A stretch of DNA of 16,285 nt from an uncultured Oscillospiraceae bacterium (GTDB taxonomy: Bacteria; Bacillota; Clostridia; Oscillospirales; Oscillospiraceae), in contig CAKUAM010000044.1 in assembly GCA_934636305.1 (NCBI GenBank), forward strand, positions 1 through 16,285, read 5' to 3'. This document shows, in pieces, positions 1 through 5,844 of the stretch; the first letter of the stretch is position 1; every line of letters starts with the position of its first letter. Below the pieces are notes generated by a model. That model was not told where the DNA came from. It ran no database searches and was given only the letters and a program-made list of their open reading frames with translations. A program made the translations under genes and the position numbers.

Positions 1-207
1 CGTCGCTGGTTGGAAAGGAAGAAACGGCCACAGAGGATAAGAGACGGCGTTTACGGCGGCTCGTTCTGTCGTGGCCGCTTCTGACGCGCCGTCGGAGGCA
101 TAACCAAGTCGAAAATTTCAGAGATATTACGTTCGGTGCAGGCCGCTTCTGACGCGCTGCCGGAGGCCGTTCCAGAACAACCCCCGGCGAACAGTTTGTT
201 CAGATGG
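1..207. other. Left-edge intergenic stretch, no gene supported
   Basis: I recognise no gene here. A minus-strand frame is open from about 117 to the left edge, but it contains no ATG, GTG or TTG start, so it cannot be the beginning of a gene leaving the window. The stretch holds an imperfect direct repeat (62-99 and 130-167), listed separately. It lies beyond the 3' end of the nucleotidase gene and its hairpin. Confidence 0.5.
62..167. repeat. Imperfect direct repeat, two copies 68 nt apart
   Basis: Copy 1 is 62-99 and copy 2 is 130-167. By eye 32 of 38 positions match, and the 27-nt core (73-99 and 141-167) differs at only two positions. The core begins GGCCGCTTCTGACGCGC and ends CGGAGGC. 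The offset of 68 nt is not a multiple of three, which argues against a repeat inside a coding sequence. The function is unknown. Confidence 0.75.
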
Positions 208-243
208 ACAGAGCAAGAGCCCCTTGCGGGGCTCTTGCTCTGT
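208..243 (-). terminator. Strong 16-bp hairpin after the nucleotidase gene
   Basis: Positions 208-223 pair perfectly with 228-243, giving a 16-bp stem and a 4-nt loop. Read on the minus strand the loop is GCAA, a stable GNRA tetraloop closed by a C4/G4 run. It starts 9 nt past the stop codon at 253. The minus-strand sequence after the stem is not T-rich, so it may act as an RNA 3' stabiliser or a factor-assisted terminator, not as a textbook intrinsic terminator. Confidence 0.6.
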
Positions 244-252
244 GGGAAAGCA

Positions 253-2460
253 TTATTTTGCGTCCGAGGTCATGTTCATGAGAACCTGTGCGCCCATAGC
301 GCGGGTGGTATAGCCGCGGGGATTGAACGAAGCGCCGGCAGTGTGCGCAAAGTACTTTGCAGCAGCGCAGTAGGTGACGCTCTCCAGCGCCCAGTCGCCG
401 ATGGAGGCGAGATCGGAATAAGCCAGCTGAATCGCAAACTCCTCACCAGCCTTGCCCATGGCCTTGTCGTAGCCATAGAGAACCTTCGCCATTTCCTGAC
501 GGGTGATGGCTCTGGTCGGATCGAAGGTGCCATTCTCATAGCCGGTCACAATGCCCTTTTCATTTGCCCAGAGGACTGCATCTGCGTACCAGCTGCCGTC
601 GGTGCAGTCGGTGAATTTCTCGCTGACCTTGCCGGTGACGGTGGGGGAGCCGGCCATCCGGTACAGAACCGTTACCAGCATGCCGCGCGTGAGCGGCGTG
701 TTGGGGGAGAAGGCGGTGTCGCTGGTGCCGTTCATGAGGTTTTTATCCGTCACATAATTGACTGCGTCCACAGCCCAGGTGCCGTCGGTGACGTCGGTAT
801 ACGGCGTGGAGATGATGGTGATGCGGCCCTGCGGCTGGGCATACGATGCGGGGACAACGCCGCCGAGGTTGTCCTTGATGTAGTTGATGAGAACCTCATT
901 GTCGAGCATGACAGAGTCCTGCAGCAGCTTGTTGTCGGCGAACATATTGATGCCGTCGCCGCTGTCCTTGAGCATATAGTTGTGCGAAGCAACCTTGTAG
1001 GTCGCCTTCGGGTCAATATCAACATACTTGCCGTTCTTGAGAACCTTGACGTTCTTGACGCGGTACGCGCCGTCGACGGAGACAAACATGGACTTGTCGT
1101 CGCCCTTGGCCGAGGATTTGACTGTGGTGTCGATGGTATATTTCAGACCGGAGACCTGCAGGAAGCCGCCCATCTCACCGATGGCATTTTCGCCGTCCGA
1201 GCCGGAGGACATGGTGTTGCGGGCCGTCCATTCAAGTGCGTCAATGATCTCCTGACCCGTTGCCTCCACCACGCACAGAGCGTTGCCATAGGGATGCACA
1301 GCAATGATATCGCCGTAGGTGATATTGCCTGCCTTGATATCGGCGCGGATGCCGCCGCCGTTGACAAGGGCGATATCAGCACCGGAAACCACGCGGTATG
1401 CATCGGCGCACAGGTCGCCGAGGTTTGTTTCGCGGTTGCGGACGGCGCGTGTGCCGTCTGCACGCTTGGTGGTCAGCGTCACAGAGGACTTGGCAACAAC
1501 GGAATTCAGAAGCGCGTTGTTCTTGTCCTGAATGGACTTGACATATGCGTCGGTGGCGTCATCCTTGGCCGTGTAATCAGAAATGAGCTCTGTGGTGAAT
1601 TTGCCGTCAGAGATGGTCAGCTTGCCGATGTTGACGAGCTTGGTGCCGGTGGAGGACAGGGGAATTTCCTTGCCGTCCTTGTTTTTGACCATCTCCATGG
1701 CGATGGTGGAATGGGAATGGCCGTCGAGCATGGCGTCGATGCCGGTGGTGTTGGCAATTACATCCGTCGAGCGGTACGGCTCAGAGGATTCGTCAACGCC
1801 GAGATGCGCAATCGCGACAACGTATGTAGCACCATCCTTCTTGGCTGCGTCTACAGTTTCCTGTACGGTTTTATAGAGGTTTGCACCGTTGTCACCCTCT
1901 GCAAACGAATAGACGTAGTTGCCGTTTGCATCCTGGAAATAGGTCGGGGTGGACTTGGTGAACGACTCCGGCGTGTCGATGCCGACATAGGCGATCTTGG
2001 TTTCTCCATACGTGGCAATGGCGTACGGCTTATAGCCGGTCAGGCCGGCGTTATCCTTGCCGGTGTAGGTCAGGTTGCAGCAGAGGTACTGATACTTGGC
2101 CTTGTTGATGAGCTTCTGCAGCTGCGGCAGGGTATAGTCAAATTCGTGGTTACCGAAGCTGGCATAATCATAACCGACCTCGTTCATGATATCGACCAGA
2201 TATTCGCCCTTGGAGAGTGTGCCGATGGCTGCGCCCTGCACAGCGTCGCCGCAATCCACAAGCGCGACATACTTATGCGCGGCCTGCATCTCTTTTTTGT
2301 AGGCGGCAAGACCGGCATAGCCGATGTTGTCGTCAACGGCGGTGTGGACATCGTTGGTGTAGAGAATGACGATGTCGTCGGACAGGTCCGCTGCCAATAC
2401 GGTGCTCATAAGACCGAGCAGCAGGCAAGCAGCCAGAACAAGTGCTACAAGTTTCTTCAT
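253..2460 (-). CDS. Secreted 5'-nucleotidase/UshA-like metallophosphoesterase with three C-terminal SLH repeats
   Basis: 735 residues. The start at 2460 is preceded by AAGGAGG and begins a signal peptide (residues 1-23, likely cut after VLA). An LAAC at 9-12 resembles a lipobox but sits inside the hydrophobic core. The calcineurin-like metallophosphoesterase domain (about 28-290) has the metal motifs TNDVHT (35-40), DCGD (69-72), GNHEFD (103-108), AHLG (218-221) and DGHSH (246-250). The 5'-nucleotidase C-terminal domain (about 320-550) has RETNLGDL (343-350), NGGGIRAD (367-374) and GDGINMF (501-507). Three SLH repeats follow (about 553-605, 616-665, 680-730); the third is divergent. In this family the enzyme hydrolyses extracellular nucleotides or related phosphoesters; SLH repeats bind secondary wall polymers, so I infer a wall-bound scavenging enzyme. 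Exact substrate is unknown. It is a single-gene unit with its own promoter and 3' hairpin. Confidence 0.93.
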   Translation of the reverse strand: MKKLVALVLAACLLLGLMSTVLAADLSDDIVILYTNDVHTAVDDNIGYAGLAAYKKEMQAAHKYVALVDCGDAVQGAAIGTLSKGEYLVDIMNEVGYDYASFGNHEFDYTLPQLQKLINKAKYQYLCCNLTYTGKDNAGLTGYKPYAIATYGETKIAYVGIDTPESFTKSTPTYFQDANGNYVYSFAEGDNGANLYKTVQETVDAAKKDGATYVVAIAHLGVDESSEPYRSTDVIANTTGIDAMLDGHSHSTIAMEMVKNKDGKEIPLSSTGTKLVNIGKLTISDGKFTTELISDYTAKDDATDAYVKSIQDKNNALLNSVVAKSSVTLTTKRADGTRAVRNRETNLGDLCADAYRVVSGADIALVNGGGIRADIKAGNITYGDIIAVHPYGNALCVVEATGQEIIDALEWTARNTMSSGSDGENAIGEMGGFLQVSGLKYTIDTTVKSSAKGDDKSMFVSVDGAYRVKNVKVLKNGKYVDIDPKATYKVASHNYMLKDSGDGINMFADNKLLQDSVMLDNEVLINYIKDNLGGVVPASYAQPQGRITIISTPYTDVTDGTWAVDAVNYVTDKNLMNGTSDTAFSPNTPLTRGMLVTVLYRMAGSPTVTGKVSEKFTDCTDGSWYADAVLWANEKGIVTGYENGTFDPTRAITRQEMAKVLYGYDKAMGKAGEEFAIQLAYSDLASIGDWALESVTYCAAAKYFAHTAGASFNPRGYTTRAMGAQVLMNMTSDAK

Positions 2461-2517
2461 TTGTATCCTCCTTATTCTTTCCTCAGGGACGTGAAACTGC
2501 CCTGATGATATACCTGC

Positions 2518-2523
2518 ATTATA
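2518..2523 (-). promoter_or_regulatory. Candidate -10 box for the nucleotidase gene
   Basis: A perfect TATAAT on the minus strand lies 57 nt upstream of the start codon. No good -35 hexamer is seen at 16-18 nt. The leader also has a small inverted repeat (TCAGGG/CCCTGA) between this box and the ribosome binding site. Confidence 0.5.
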
Positions 2524-2580
2524 CATCAGAAGCGCAGAAACAGCTATAGACAGAACATCGGAAAAATACAGAAAAAAACA

Positions 2581-2634
2581 GACACAATGCACAAAACGGC
2601 GCGCCGCAGCGCGCCAAAAATGTCGCATTGTGTC
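2581..2634 (-). terminator. Terminator of the DUF5662 gene with an extra outer inverted repeat
   Basis: An inner perfect stem (2598-2604 with 2609-2615, GGCGCGC/GCGCGCC, 4-nt loop) is followed on the minus strand by GTTTTGT. An additional perfect 10-bp inverted repeat (2581-2590 with 2625-2634, GACACAATGC/GCATTGTGTC) encloses it. It begins 5 nt past the stop codon at 2640. The inner hairpin plus T-rich tail fits an intrinsic terminator. Confidence 0.6.
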
Positions 2635-2639
2635 GATTC

Positions 2640-3185
2640 TTATTCGGCAAATGGCTTTCCCTTCAGCACAACCCTGCGCATGAAGCGGAACGTCTCATCC
2701 TCGCCGCGCTCGGCCAGCATCTGCAGCAGAAACCGCAGCTGCCGCATAGTATCCGGGTGGACAAGACGCGATTCCTTGGCCCGGTCAAGATAGGCCAGGG
2801 GAGAGCCGTCCGTATATGCCTTTCCCTCATAGGTTTTGCAGGCGGCAATCCGGTCGGCTACCATCTCACACACATAGCGCACGGGCATGGGAACAGGCTC
2901 ATAGGTGCGCGTGACCGGGCTTAAATCTGTCCAGTATTCAAAGTGATGGCGGTTGCGGCCCTTATGGTGCATCCACGCGAGTGAATAGCCGTTGGCCTCA
3001 CGCTCTGCGGTGTTGGGGCTGCGTGTGCCCTGGAAGTATCGGACGCCGGCAAAAAACTCCGTAGGGGAGTATTTGGACAGATCGTGCGTCAGGCCCTGCC
3101 GCCACAGACCCATGCGAAAGCAGCCGCGCATGACCAGATGCCGGTGGTGGGTGATTGTTTTGAGATGGCCCCAGAATTTATTCAT
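2640..3185 (-). CDS. DUF5662 family protein (function unknown)
   Basis: 181 residues. The start at 3185 has AAAGGAG upstream and begins MNKFWGHLKT. The protein is small, soluble and histidine-rich, with no signal peptide or membrane segment. Conserved-looking clusters are HHRH (13-16), THDLSKYSP (33-41) and WMHHKGRNRHHFEYW (71-85), followed by a helical second half. From memory this pattern belongs to DUF5662, whose members are sometimes mislabelled 'catalase'; nothing here supports catalase activity. The spacing of His and HD residues suggests a helical metal-binding fold, perhaps distantly HD-like, but that is inference. It stands alone, with its own promoter (TATAAT at 3229-3234) and terminator, so the neighbours give no functional clue. 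Confidence 0.85.
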   Translation of the reverse strand: MNKFWGHLKTITHHRHLVMRGCFRMGLWRQGLTHDLSKYSPTEFFAGVRYFQGTRSPNTAEREANGYSLAWMHHKGRNRHHFEYWTDLSPVTRTYEPVPMPVRYVCEMVADRIAACKTYEGKAYTDGSPLAYLDRAKESRLVHPDTMRQLRFLLQMLAERGEDETFRFMRRVVLKGKPFAE

Positions 3186-3228
3186 ATGCGCGGCTCCTTT
3201 CAGGGAAAAACTGCTGTCATTGCATTTC

Positions 3229-3257
3229 ATTATACGACAGAGCAGGTTAAAATGCAA
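3229..3257 (-). promoter_or_regulatory. Promoter of the DUF5662 gene
   Basis: On the minus strand a perfect -10 TATAAT (3229-3234) lies 17 nt from a weak -35 TTGCAT (3252-3257). The start codon at 3185 is 43 nt downstream of the -10 box, with an AAAGGAG ribosome binding site between. Confidence 0.6.
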
Positions 3258-3341
3258 CAAAGAGCCGCTGGCGTACGTTGCCGGCAGGGAAACGAAACGG
3301 GTTGTACCGTCGGGGCACAGCTGAAAGCTTCGATAAGAAAT

Positions 3342-3368
3342 ATCCCGGCAGAAATGTCCTGCCGGGAT
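3342..3368 (-). terminator. Intrinsic terminator after the yedE-tusA unit
   Basis: A perfect 10-bp stem (3342-3351 with 3359-3368, ATCCCGGCAG/CTGCCGGGAT) has a 7-nt loop and is followed on the minus strand by ATTTCTTATC. It begins 6 nt past the stop codon at 3375. An eight-base direct repeat GAAAGCTT (3323-3330 and 3369-3376) flanks it. Confidence 0.7.
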
Positions 3369-3374
3369 GAAAGC

Positions 3375-3578
3375 TTATTTTTTAAAGGTAAGCCGGTAAT
3401 CCTCGCCATCCTCACGGACACACACCTGATACCCACTGTGCGCGCCGAAGCGCTTGAGATTCTCCACTGCCGTTTCATTATCGACCAGGACCTCGAGCGT
3501 ATCGGGCTTGTCCTTTTCGATTGCCTTCTGCACCATGACCACGGGCATCGGGCAGAGATAGCCTCTTGCATCAACCAT
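3375..3578 (-). CDS. TusA/YedF-like sulfur- or selenium-carrier protein, single-domain
   Basis: 67 residues. The N-terminus MVDARGYLCPMP carries the TusA-family CPxP motif with the likely reactive cysteine at Cys9. The segment VLVDNETAVENLKRF (30-44) and the C-terminal GEDYRL resemble the N-terminal half of YedF. Full YedF proteins also carry a DsrE-like half of about 100 residues; here the gene stops at Lys67 and is followed by a terminator, so that half is absent. The start at 3578 lies 2 nt past the yedE stop, and its AGGAGG ribosome binding site lies within the end of yedE. TusA-family proteins pass persulfide sulfur, or reduced selenium, between proteins. I infer it accepts the atom imported by the adjacent YedE-type channel; sulfur versus selenium cannot be decided from sequence. 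Confidence 0.88.
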   Translation of the reverse strand: MVDARGYLCPMPVVMVQKAIEKDKPDTLEVLVDNETAVENLKRFGAHSGYQVCVREDGEDYRLTFKK

Positions 3579-3580
3579 TT

Positions 3581-4675
3581 TTATGCGGCCTCCTTCTTTT
3601 GTCTGCTGTTGACGAACGACAGCACCAGCACCAGCACAATGCCGAGAATGACAGCGACCTTGCCGTTGGTGGAAATGCCGCCGACGACGTATTCGCCGGC
3701 CTCGTTGACAGAGTCTGCATTGCCGGCCAAGCCAAAGTTATGTGCGAACGCTGCACCGACGATCATGCCGAACACGCTCACAGCAGAGTCTGCATTACCG
3801 CTGCCGGCGAGGATCAGCTGACGAAGCGGGCAGCCGCCGAGCAGCACGGAGCCCCAACCGGCCAGCATCATGCCAAGGAAGTTCCAGACATGGCTGGAGT
3901 GCGCAACAGGCTGCGAGGTGAAGCCGAGCTTGAAATTGCCGAAGCACAGATTGCCGATCAGCACCGTCACGAAAATTGCGATAAAGCCCCACAGCAGGTG
4001 CATATCGCCGAACATCATGGTGTCGCGCAGACCGCCGACCATGCACATCCGGGACTTCTGCGCCAGAGCGCCGACAACAATTGCAATGGCAAGCGCGATG
4101 AAAAACGGCGCATGCTTGGACCCAGGACCTTCGGTCGAGAGCTTGAACAGAGCCGGCACGGCCAGAAACAGAACCAGAAGGCCGAGCATGACCACGGGCA
4201 GAACCGTGCCGTCAAGCGTTTTGGTGGTGTAGTTGCGCTGCAGCGTGAAGCCCTTGCGGATGAACACGGAGCCAAGTGCAATACCAGCGGCAAAACCAGC
4301 CAGACCGACCAGCGCGTTGAGATCGCCGCCGCCAAGGCGCAGAACCATACGCAGCGGGCAGCCGAGGAAAGCCAGTGCACCAATCATAACGAATGCACCG
4401 AGGACAAAGCGGAGCGCGGGGGACGAGCCGGCCCTGGCCTTCCACTCCTTTGTGGCGATTGCCATCAGGAAGCTGCCGAGGACCAGACCGATGATCTCCG
4501 GGCGGACATACTGCACCTTGGCTGCCGAATGCAGACCGACGGCGCCGGCAATATCGCGCTCAAAGCAGGCAATGCAGAAGCCCATGTTGGCCGGGTTGCC
4601 GAGGGCTGTCAGCACAAGTGCTGCAATACCGATGATGACACCGGTCAGAATGACAAACAGGTTCTCTTTCTTCAT
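3581..4675 (-). CDS. yedE: YedE-type membrane transporter (putative selenium transporter, YeeE/YedE family)
   Basis: 364 residues with about nine or ten hydrophobic segments and an internal two-fold repeat. Cysteine motifs suited to handling sulfur or selenium are GFCIACFERD (32-41), GCPLR (105-109), SRMCMVGGLRD (208-218) and GGCPLRQLILAGSGN (280-294). The last, from memory, is characteristic of the YedE 'selenium metabolism' subgroup. Related YeeE proteins import thiosulfate and work with a TusA-like partner; that partner follows 2 nt downstream here. The start at 4675 is preceded by AAGGAGGAG. The gene has its own promoter (4792-4820) and a leader of about 110 nt carrying a hairpin and paired repeats, suggesting regulated expression. 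No other selenium gene (selD, selA or full yedF) lies in the window, so the substrate assignment stays tentative. Confidence 0.88.
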   Translation of the reverse strand: MKKENLFVILTGVIIGIAALVLTALGNPANMGFCIACFERDIAGAVGLHSAAKVQYVRPEIIGLVLGSFLMAIATKEWKARAGSSPALRFVLGAFVMIGALAFLGCPLRMVLRLGGGDLNALVGLAGFAAGIALGSVFIRKGFTLQRNYTTKTLDGTVLPVVMLGLLVLFLAVPALFKLSTEGPGSKHAPFFIALAIAIVVGALAQKSRMCMVGGLRDTMMFGDMHLLWGFIAIFVTVLIGNLCFGNFKLGFTSQPVAHSSHVWNFLGMMLAGWGSVLLGGCPLRQLILAGSGNADSAVSVFGMIVGAAFAHNFGLAGNADSVNEAGEYVVGGISTNGKVAVILGIVLVLVLSFVNSRQKKEAA

Positions 4676-4686
4676 AGTTCTCCTCC

Positions 4687-4731
4687 TTCGATATTATCAA
4701 ACGAGATTCGCCACTTTTCGATATTCTCAAA
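4687..4731 (-). repeat. Paired 15-nt direct repeat in the yedE leader
   Basis: Plus-strand TTCGATATTATCAAA (4687-4701) and TTCGATATTCTCAAA (4717-4731) differ at one position and start 30 nt apart. On the transcribed minus strand the downstream copy runs directly into the AAGGAGGAG ribosome binding site. This placement suggests a site for a translational or transcriptional regulator, but the function is inferred. Confidence 0.6.
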
Positions 4732-4754
4732 AAAGGATAGCGAAGAATGACGGA

Positions 4755-4776
4755 AATGCAGGCAAAAGCCTGCATT
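4755..4776 (-). promoter_or_regulatory. Leader hairpin of yedE
   Basis: A perfect 9-bp stem (4755-4763 with 4768-4776, AATGCAGGC/GCCTGCATT) has a 4-nt loop. It sits about 10 nt downstream of the predicted transcription start and about 80 nt upstream of the start codon. It is followed by a pyrimidine-rich but not T-only stretch on the minus strand. It may be a 5'-end stabilising or attenuating hairpin. Confidence 0.5.
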
Positions 4777-4791
4777 CGTTGATCTGAAATA

Positions 4792-4820
4792 AGAATAACA
4801 CGTGAAAATTACCAAGTCAA
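4792..4820 (-). promoter_or_regulatory. Promoter of yedE-tusA
   Basis: On the minus strand the -35 is TTGACT (4815-4820), the spacer is exactly 17 nt, and the -10 is TATTCT (4792-4797) with an extended TGT before it. Just upstream of the -35, TTTCGCC occurs twice (4821-4827 and 4841-4847), 20 nt apart, a plausible activator or repressor site. Confidence 0.65.
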
Positions 4821-4874
4821 GGCGAAAGCGTTCGCGATTGGCGAAATTGCACAGACAATGGCGGAGCGGATGCA

Positions 4875-5774
4875 TTATAGGTCGGATCCCTGTTCCAGAT
4901 TGTCGGACATGAAGCGGCGGCGAATGGCATTGAGGACATGCTTTTTATCTGCGCTCCACATGGGAGCAAGCAGCGTCCGCTTGTCGCCGTCGCCGGTCAG
5001 GCGGTGGATGACCATCCCGCGCGGAAGCACGCGCAGACAGCGCCCGAGGATCGTAATATAATCGTCGAGGGAGAGGGTATCTATACGGCCCTGCTGGTAC
5101 AAGGCCGCAAGGTCTGTTCCGCGCAGCACATGCAGCAGATGAAGCTTGATGCCATCAGCGCCGCTGGCGCCAATATAGCGTGCCGTCTGTACCATCTTAT
5201 CCGCTGTCTCTCCGGGCAGACCAAGAATCTGGTGCGTGATCACGCTGATCTCGCGCTGGCGCAGAGCCTGTACGGCCTGCGCATAGACTGGCAGCGGATA
5301 GCCGCGCCGGATCCAGTCTGCTGTTTCTTCATGGATGGTTTGCAGGCCGAGCTCCACCCAGACGGGCTTGATGGCACGCAGCTCCGACAGCAGATCAAGA
5401 ATCTCCGGCGGCAGACAGTCAGGCCGTGTGGCGATGGATAGCGCAACGACGTCCGGCTGGGAGATGGCAGCAAGGAACCTTGGCCGCAGATAGCTGGCAG
5501 GGGCGTAGGTGTTGGTATAGTCCTGAAAGTAGGCGATGTATCCTGCATCCGGGCCGGCCTTTGCTGCTACTAGCGCTTTTGCCTGCGCAAGCTGCAGCTC
5601 GATCGGCTGCGATGCCTGTGCGGCAAACTCTCCGCTGCCACTGCAGAAGATGCATCCGCGTGTACCGAGCGTGCCGTCACGGTTCGGACAGGTACACCCG
5701 GCAGACAGCGCAAGCTTATAAACCTTGCGCCCAAAGGTTTCACGCAGATAGGAGTTGAGCGTGCGATAATACAT
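4875..5774 (-). CDS. TIGR01212-type radical SAM protein (YhcC/YtqA-like)
   Basis: 299 residues. The [4Fe-4S] cysteines are probably Cys29, Cys41 and Cys44, in CTCPNRDGTLGTRGCIFC, the long-spaced cluster motif typical of this family, unlike the usual CxxxCxxC. Cys27 is an extra cysteine beside it. Further family-like segments are ATRPDCLP (115-122), VELGLQTIHEETADWIRRG (140-158), HQILGLPGET (181-190) and KLHLLHVLRGTDL (210-222). The start at 5774 follows AGGAG at a good distance; an in-frame ATG at 5795 lies upstream of that site and is less likely. The substrate is unknown for this family as far as I know. It follows ftsH by 70 nt, separated by a hairpin, with no clear promoter of its own, so it may depend on read-through. 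Confidence 0.88.
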   Translation of the reverse strand: MYYRTLNSYLRETFGRKVYKLALSAGCTCPNRDGTLGTRGCIFCSGSGEFAAQASQPIELQLAQAKALVAAKAGPDAGYIAYFQDYTNTYAPASYLRPRFLAAISQPDVVALSIATRPDCLPPEILDLLSELRAIKPVWVELGLQTIHEETADWIRRGYPLPVYAQAVQALRQREISVITHQILGLPGETADKMVQTARYIGASGADGIKLHLLHVLRGTDLAALYQQGRIDTLSLDDYITILGRCLRVLPRGMVIHRLTGDGDKRTLLAPMWSADKKHVLNAIRRRFMSDNLEQGSDL

Positions 5775-5802
5775 AAGAGCTCCTGTTGTTGACATAACAT
5801 AA

Positions 5803-5835
5803 TTTATGCGCGCTGCCAGCTGCAGCGCGCATAAA
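5803..5835 (-). terminator. 14-bp hairpin after ftsH
   Basis: Positions 5803-5816 pair perfectly with 5822-5835 (TTTATGCGCGCTGC and its complement) around a 5-nt loop. It begins 9 nt past the ftsH stop. The stem ends are A/T-rich on both strands and the minus-strand tail is TTATGTT, so it could be a leaky terminator between ftsH and the radical SAM gene. Confidence 0.55.
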
Positions 5836-5844
5836 GAACAATGC

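Noticed and set aside
1..117. A minus-strand open frame reaching the left edge
   Set aside because: There is no start codon between its upstream stop (118-120) and the edge, and the direct repeat inside it is out of phase, so it is not supported as a gene.
253..2460. Lipoprotein reading of the nucleotidase N-terminus (LAAC at residues 9-12)
   Set aside because: The cysteine sits in the middle of the hydrophobic segment and a better signal-peptidase I site follows at VLA, residues 21-23.
136..2505. A 789-codon open frame on the plus strand
   Set aside because: It is antisense to the nucleotidase-SLH gene, has no ribosome binding site or recognisable domain, and its composition is what a GC-biased coding strand yields when read backwards.
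3566..4750. A 394-codon plus-strand frame opposite yedE
   Set aside because: It is a shadow of yedE: the translation is rich in H, Q, D and E with no domain, and yedE itself has clear motifs, start and ribosome binding site.
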